Under the pieces are notes generated by a model. The model saw only the letters and a program-made list of their open reading frames with translations, ran no database searches and had not been told where the DNA came from. The translations under genes and the position numbers were made by a program. DNA of 34,845 bases from Candidatus Methanoperedens sp. (GTDB lineage: Archaea > Halobacteriota > Methanosarcinia > Methanosarcinales > Methanoperedenaceae): contig JAQUNZ010000022.1 of assembly GCA_028717345.1 (NCBI GenBank), positions 1 to 34,845 of the forward strand, read 5' to 3'. Shown here in pieces: positions 31,281-34,845 of the stretch; position 1 is the stretch's first letter, and every line of letters begins with the position of its first letter.

Positions 31281-32069
31281 TTATATTATACTAAGGTTTT
31301 CATTTCTATTCCTTGCAGCAAGGTTTGCTATCCTGGCAGCAAAGGCTCCTGCAACAAAACCTGCATCGATGTTGACCACAGCAAGCACTGAACAGGACTG
31401 GAGCATGGAGAGGAGCGCAGCCTCACCCCTTCCACCTGCACCGTAACCAGTAGAAACCGGTACACCGATAACAGGTACATCCATCAGCCCTGCCACGATC
31501 GCAGGGAGCGTTCCCTCGCGTCCGGCAACTACAACGACTGCATCCACACCATCGGAAGCAAGCTTACCAAGTTCAGGGAACAACCTGTGAATGCCTGCAA
31601 CTCCAACGTCATATATGGTAGTAACCTTGCATCCCATCTCACAGGCTATTTCTTTTGCCTCTTCTGCAACAGGAATATCAGCAGTCCCGGCAGAGATAAC
31701 TCCCACCCTGCCACCTGTCTTTCCGGCTGGTGTACCTATTACAGCAACCCTGGCTCTTTCTGACCATCTGATGTCCTTATCCATTTCAGCTGCAAGAGAG
31801 CACAAAGCCCTGTAATTTTCCTCACTTGCACGAGTTATAATGGCTCTTCCTTCGTTTTTTATTTGTATCCTTGCAATAGAAACGACATCATCACAGGTCT
31901 TGCAGTCAGCTATAATTGCTTCAGGGATGCCGGTGCGCTTTTTCCTGTGGACATCCACCCTGGCAATGCCTGATAATTGCTCATAACCTGATACCTTAAG
32001 CTGCTTCTCGGCTTCTCTGAAACTTATCTCGTTATTTTTAAATTTTTTCAGGATATCAGATAGATCCAT
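31281..32069 (-). CDS. larB: LarB-type pyridinium-3,5-biscarboxylic acid mononucleotide synthase (PurE-like)
   Basis: A 262-residue protein with an N-terminal helical part (ILKKFKNNEISFREAEKQLK) and VHRKKRTGIPEAIIADCKT, typical of LarB. A C-terminal AIR-carboxylase-like domain follows (GRVGVISAGTADIPVAEEA, YDVGVAGIHRLF, VVAGREGTLPAIVAGL, VPVSTGYG, NIDAGFVAGAFAARI). LarB carboxylates and hydrolyses nicotinic acid adenine dinucleotide in the first step of the nickel-pincer nucleotide cofactor. LarC and LarE are not in the window, so whether the full pathway exists here is open. True PurE is shorter and lacks the N-terminal half. Confidence 0.88.
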   Translation of the reverse strand: MDLSDILKKFKNNEISFREAEKQLKVSGYEQLSGIARVDVHRKKRTGIPEAIIADCKTCDDVVSIARIQIKNEGRAIITRASEENYRALCSLAAEMDKDIRWSERARVAVIGTPAGKTGGRVGVISAGTADIPVAEEAKEIACEMGCKVTTIYDVGVAGIHRLFPELGKLASDGVDAVVVVAGREGTLPAIVAGLMDVPVIGVPVSTGYGAGGRGEAALLSMLQSCSVLAVVNIDAGFVAGAFAARIANLAARNRNENLSII

Positions 32070-32112
32070 ACCCTAACATAAGCATGCATGTAGATTATTC
32101 TTATGCATTACT

Positions 32113-32158
32113 GAAAAAAGAAAAAAAAATGGCCTGGCAGTACCCTCGTTGCCAGACC
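32113..32158 (-). terminator. Hairpin plus T-tract terminator of the ftsZ operon
   Basis: On the minus strand GGTCTGGCA (32158-32150) pairs with TGCCAGGCC (32139-32131), nine pairs with one G-T. A run of about nine T and further T-rich sequence (32129-32113) follows. It directly follows the small ORF after ftsZ and faces larB, which runs the same way, so it separates the two units. Confidence 0.75.
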
Positions 32159-32290
32159 TTAAAATTTTACGAACTTTAGTTCTTTGTCCTCAAAGTTGCA
32201 GGATATCCCATACTCGCACGCACGCGATTCTTCCCATGTCTTATTTATGATGCGCGTGACGCAATCGATCTGGGAGTGTTTGCACTTCAT
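32159..32290 (-). CDS. Possible 43-residue Cys-containing protein after ftsZ
   Basis: An ATG at 32290, five bases after the ftsZ stop (32296-32298), opens 43 codons ending at TAA 32159-32161. The protein starts MKCKHSQIDCVTRIINKTWE and has four cysteines (Cys3, 10, 25, 31) plus a histidine at 5, so it could bind a metal. There is no strong Shine-Dalgarno, but the closeness to ftsZ allows coupled translation, and the terminator hairpin starts right at its stop. These facts favour a real gene; no homologue is recognised. Confidence 0.5.
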   Translation of the reverse strand: MKCKHSQIDCVTRIINKTWEESRACEYGISCNFEDKELKFVKF

Positions 32291-32295
32291 ATATT

Positions 32296-33441
32296 TCACA
32301 CTATCTGGTCTATTATAGTTCCATTTAGTCCCTTGACCATTGGGATCCTTGCTTTCAAACCCGATGCTTTAGAACTTGCTGCTGAAGGTGTTTTCTCACT
32401 GCCTGGACCCATTATCTGGGCTGACTTGATACCTGTCATTATAGCCATGCAGCGCACTTTACCCTCGTAATCCTTCCTTACTCTTGCTCCCCATATTACA
32501 TTTGCATGGGAGTCAAGCTCATAAGTTAATGAAGATGCTATTGCCTCTGCTTCGTGAAGAGACATATCAGGTCCGCCTGTGATGTGGAGCAGGCATCCCG
32601 TCGCGCCATTTGTGTCCACATCGAGAAGCGGATGGTTCAAAGCGGCTCTGACAACCTCTTTTGCCTTATCCTGTCCCTTTGCTTCACCGACAAGCATTAC
32701 AGCCAGTCCTCCGCCCTTCATTATTGCCCTGACATCTGCATAGTCAAGGTTGATGAGTGAGGGCTGTGTGATCGTCTCAGAGATTCCTTTTACGGTCTCT
32801 GATATTAACTGGTCCATAACTGAAAATGCCTGGTCGATCGGGAGATTAGGCACATAGTCAAGCAATCTGTTGTTGTCAAGTACTATTACAGTATCGGCGC
32901 AGTTGCGCAGGTCGTCAAGACCCTCTTCTGCTTTTACCATTCTTGCGCGCTCTACCCTGAACGGGCTCGTTACCATACCGATAACTATTGCGCCCTGGTC
33001 CTTGGCTATCTGAGCCACTACCGGAGCCACGCCTGTCCCTGTTCCTCCACCCATGCCGGCTGTAACAAATACGAGGTTCGCGTTCTTTAAAACCTCTTCC
33101 AGTGTGCCCCTGGCAAGTTCTGCGGCTCTCCTTCCTATTTCCGGGAAACCGCCTGCTCCGAGACCTCTTGTAATGGACTTTCCAACAAGTATCTTCTTAT
33201 CAGCCTGAATGATATCAAGATGGATCTTATCTGTGTTTATTGCGATCGTTTCCGCACCGGCTACTCCTATATTGTAGAGACGGTTCACGGTGTTATTTCC
33301 ACCGCCGCCGCATCCGACCACGACGATCTTTGGCGTCCCGAAATCTTCCATGTCTTCTGCTCCGCATGTTGTTGATTTTTTCAACAACTGCTCTTTTTCT
33401 GCCATTTTTAATGCATCTTGTACAAATGATTCCATGTTCAT
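32296..33441 (-). CDS. ftsZ: Cell-division GTPase FtsZ
   Basis: A tubulin-like GTPase of 381 residues that polymerises at the division site. An N-terminal extension of about 37 residues precedes the core. Motifs are [15 protein letters not shown] (about 41-55), the tubulin signature [12 protein letters not shown] (about 129-140), the [18 protein letters not shown]7-loop region and a C-terminal peptide [11 protein letters not shown] suited to binding partner proteins. It starts 16 bp after a ribbon-helix-helix gene, an order also known for the CdrS-ftsZ2 locus of haloarchaea, which implies joint control of division. Whether it is the FtsZ1 or FtsZ2 type is not certain. Confidence 0.95.
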   Translation of the reverse strand: MNMESFVQDALKMAEKEQLLKKSTTCGAEDMEDFGTPKIVVVGCGGGGNNTVNRLYNIGVAGAETIAINTDKIHLDIIQADKKILVGKSITRGLGAGGFPEIGRRAAELARGTLEEVLKNANLVFVTAGMGGGTGTGVAPVVAQIAKDQGAIVIGMVTSPFRVERARMVKAEEGLDDLRNCADTVIVLDNNRLLDYVPNLPIDQAFSVMDQLISETVKGISETITQPSLINLDYADVRAIMKGGGLAVMLVGEAKGQDKAKEVVRAALNHPLLDVDTNGATGCLLHITGGPDMSLHEAEAIASSLTYELDSHANVIWGARVRKDYEGKVRCMAIMTGIKSAQIMGPGSEKTPSAASSKASGLKARIPMVKGLNGTIIDQIV

Positions 33442-33457
33442 CCCCTCTATTGGTGTA

Positions 33458-33691
33458 TTATTGCTCTTCTTCTTTCATTCGCAGGAAACTATCAGCATGT
33501 TTTGCCTGTTCCTGCACTTTTCCTAATAATTCCATCCTGCCTGCCAGTTTAACGCTTCTCTGATCGATCAAATCTCTAATAGCCGTCCTGATTGCTTCAC
33601 TTGCGGACGGAAATTCACCGTATTCCACTAACATGTCGATCATTTTTAATTGCTGTTCCGGGAGCCTGAGTGTTACTCTTTGCATTTGCAT
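33458..33691 (-). CDS. Ribbon-helix-helix regulator upstream of ftsZ (CdrS-like)
   Basis: A 77-residue protein. [20 protein letters not shown] gives the N-terminal beta strand and first helix, and [20 protein letters not shown] the second helix, the standard ribbon-helix-helix layout. A helical tail with [20 protein letters not shown] follows. The ATG at 33691 is preceded by GGGAG 8 bp upstream and begins exactly at the beta strand; the frame runs open to 33787 through the promoter but without support. Being co-transcribed with ftsZ, it probably controls cell-division genes, as CdrS does in haloarchaea, and perhaps itself through the palindrome at 33764-33776. Confidence 0.85.
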   Translation of the reverse strand: MQMQRVTLRLPEQQLKMIDMLVEYGEFPSASEAIRTAIRDLIDQRSVKLAGRMELLGKVQEQAKHADSFLRMKEEEQ

Positions 33692-33699
33692 TTTGATAT

Positions 33700-33712
33700 C
33701 TCCCAAAGGGAG
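33700..33712 (-). promoter_or_regulatory. Hairpin covering the Shine-Dalgarno of the ribbon-helix-helix gene
   Basis: CTCCC-TTT-GGGAG on the minus strand is a perfect 5-base inverted repeat whose right arm is the GGGAG ribosome site. With only a three-base loop it could hide the site and lower or regulate translation. Confidence 0.4.
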
Positions 33713-33732
33713 GAGGCTAAATGGCATACAAC

Positions 33733-33800
33733 TGTACGCCTTTCGTGCGCCAATTGTACGCCAAGTGTCTGACACTAAGTCTGGCATTAAACTATATAAA
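33733..33800 (-). promoter_or_regulatory. Promoter and candidate operator of the rhh-ftsZ operon
   Basis: On the minus strand a TTTATATA box (33800-33793) is followed about 20-30 bp later by the perfect inverted repeat AGTGTC-T-GACACT (33764-33776), over the expected start of transcription. Downstream come three short direct repeats, GGCGTACA (33762-33755), GGCGCACG (33751-33744) and GGCGTACA (33740-33733), spaced 11 bp apart, about one helical turn. Confidence 0.55.
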
Positions 33801-33920
33801 TCTATCGTTAGAATAAATATATTTAGTTTTTATATTAATCAATACCGGTTTTTCAATAATTTTGGAGAAACCGACAAAACTTTAAGCATTGTTGAAGTGT
33901 AGAGGCTTGAAAGTGATATA

Positions 33921-34845
33921 ATGCAGATACTACTTATTCATTCAGATTACATAGAATACGAAACTAAGAAAAGTACGCCGGTAGCTGAAAAAATAGAAGA
34001 CAGCCTCAAAAAGGGACGTATGGACGAGGCTCTGACAGTTTTCATTGCTGTGGAGAAAAGCGATGAGGATAGTATCGAATATGCAATAAAGCAGACCGCT
34101 GAAGAGATCAAAAAAGTAACAGATCAGGTAAAAACGAACAGGGTCATGCTCTATCCATATGCGCATCTGAGTTCAAGCCTGGCGTCCCCGAAAGCAGCGG
34201 TCGATGCACTGAAAAACCTCGAAGAACGACTTAAAGAAGCCTCTTTCGAGGTAAAACGAGCCCCATTTGGCTGGTACAAGTCATTTACTATAAAATGCAA
34301 GGGGCATCCTCTTTCAGAGCTTTCAAGGTCTATCAGGCAGGGGGAGCAAAAATGTGTGACCGTTGTCAGGGAGAAAGAGGAAGTGGTATCAGAAGCTCTG
34401 AAATCAGAAGCTAAAGCCACTTCGTACTGGCACATACTCACACCTGACGGGCAGCTGCTGAAACCCGAAGATTTTGATTTTACAGGACATGACAACCTGA
34501 ATAAATTCGTTAACTACGAGATACATAAGAGCAGGGCTGTTGATAAGATACCGCCGCATGTGGAACTCATGAGGCGGCTTGAGCTTGCTGATTATGAGCC
34601 CGGCTCAGACTCCGGGAATATGCGCTTCTACCCGAAAGGAAGGCTTGTGAAGAGCCTGCTTGAGAACTATGTTCTTGAAGAGGCTGCGAAAAAAGGTGCC
34701 ATGGAAGTAGAAACTCCAATAATGTACGACATGAACCATCCCACGCTCAAGAAATATCTTGACCGTTTCCCTGCGCGGCAGTACTCCATAGAGGCTGACA
34801 AGAAGATGCTTTTCCTGCGTTTTGCGGCATGCTTCGGGCAGTTCC
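33921..34845 (+). CDS. thrS: Threonyl-tRNA synthetase, archaeal type (3' end beyond window)
   Basis: The first 308 codons of thrS; the frame is open to the right edge. The protein begins [14 protein letters not shown], the archaeal ThrRS N-terminal editing domain. This is related to D-aminoacyl-tRNA deacylases and removes serine wrongly attached to tRNA-Thr. [21 protein letters not shown] and [23 protein letters not shown] follow. The class II catalytic core begins at about 200, with [37 protein letters not shown] (motif 1 region) and [27 protein letters not shown] precedes the ATG by about 5 bp. Divergent from the rhh-ftsZ operon. Confidence 0.95.
   Translation, partial: MQILLIHSDYIEYETKKSTPVAEKIEDSLKKGRMDEALTVFIAVEKSDEDSIEYAIKQTAEEIKKVTDQVKTNRVMLYPYAHLSSSLASPKAAVDALKNLEERLKEASFEVKRAPFGWYKSFTIKCKGHPLSELSRSIRQGEQKCVTVVREKEEVVSEALKSEAKATSYWHILTPDGQLLKPEDFDFTGHDNLNKFVNYEIHKSRAVDKIPPHVELMRRLELADYEPGSDSGNMRFYPKGRLVKSLLENYVLEEAAKKGAMEVETPIMYDMNHPTLKKYLDRFPARQYSIEADKKMLFLRFAACFGQF

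Noticed and set aside
31281-32069. PurE (AIR carboxylase of purine synthesis)
   Set aside because: The protein is about 100 residues longer than PurE and carries the LarB N-terminal half with GIPEAIIADCKT.
1-34845. tRNA genes, rRNA, CRISPR arrays
   Set aside because: No T-loop plus acceptor-stem pairing, no rRNA-like stretch and no regularly spaced repeat array was found on either strand by eye; a tRNAscan or CRISPR search would be decisive.

Overview
The window reads as a chromosomal segment of a methane-metabolising archaeon of the Methanosarcinales type, most like the ANME-2d / Methanoperedens group. Three things point there. It carries cfbB, cfbC and cfbD for coenzyme F430, which only organisms with methyl-coenzyme M reductase need. 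It has an archaeal information-processing set (aIF1A, Rio1 and KH genes together, archaeal ThrRS, FtsZ with a ribbon-helix-helix partner). It also has a Tat-exported, cytochrome b-linked formate dehydrogenase that suggests a quinone-type respiratory chain. The genus is inference; Mcr itself is not in the window. No tRNA, rRNA, CRISPR array or transposase was seen.

Layout. 1-844 (-): a membrane-anchored protein with tandem Pro/Glu/Lys repeats, cut by the left edge. 1001-3975 (+): proA, proB and a small VTT/DedA-like membrane protein. 4102-5247 (+): a class V aminotransferase. 6910-5259 (-): the aIF1A, Rio1 kinase and KH-protein cluster. 13607-7123 (-): a surface-protein block. It holds a 1378-residue exported protein with two near-identical halves of about 560 residues and a C-terminal dockerin, then a protein with two cohesin domains, then a membrane-anchored Ser/Thr/Gly-rich protein. 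13.8-16.2 kb: a lineage-specific patch with a twice-repeated convergent pair of small winged-helix genes, matching palindromes, and two intact plus one decayed copy of a two-helix membrane protein.

16279-23614 (+): cfbD and cfbC, then a roughly 3.9 kb AT-richer defence cassette (BECR-like toxin, DUF2283 partner, mcrC, mcrB), then cfbB. Matching 13-bp inverted repeats bracket the cassette, so an F430 operon appears to have been split by a restriction and toxin-antitoxin island.

23760-30763 (+): a compact formate dehydrogenase operon. It has the Tat-signal molybdopterin subunit (Cys in place of Sec), a four-cluster Fe-S subunit, a cytochrome b, two tiny two-helix membrane proteins, a multi-cluster Fe-S protein, a TorD-type chaperone and two TatA paralogues. 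The exported enzyme and parts of its export route are thus encoded together. I infer that formate is oxidised (or CO2 reduced) outside the membrane, with electrons passed through cytochrome b.

32069-30789 (-): larB, then a DUF1699-type gene. 33691-32159 (-): a ribbon-helix-helix regulator, ftsZ and a possible 43-residue Cys-containing protein, ended by a clear hairpin plus T-tract. 33921 to the right edge (+): the 5' part of thrS.

Start codons were re-chosen where a Shine-Dalgarno sequence or family alignment favours an internal start. Residue positions were counted by hand and are approximate.
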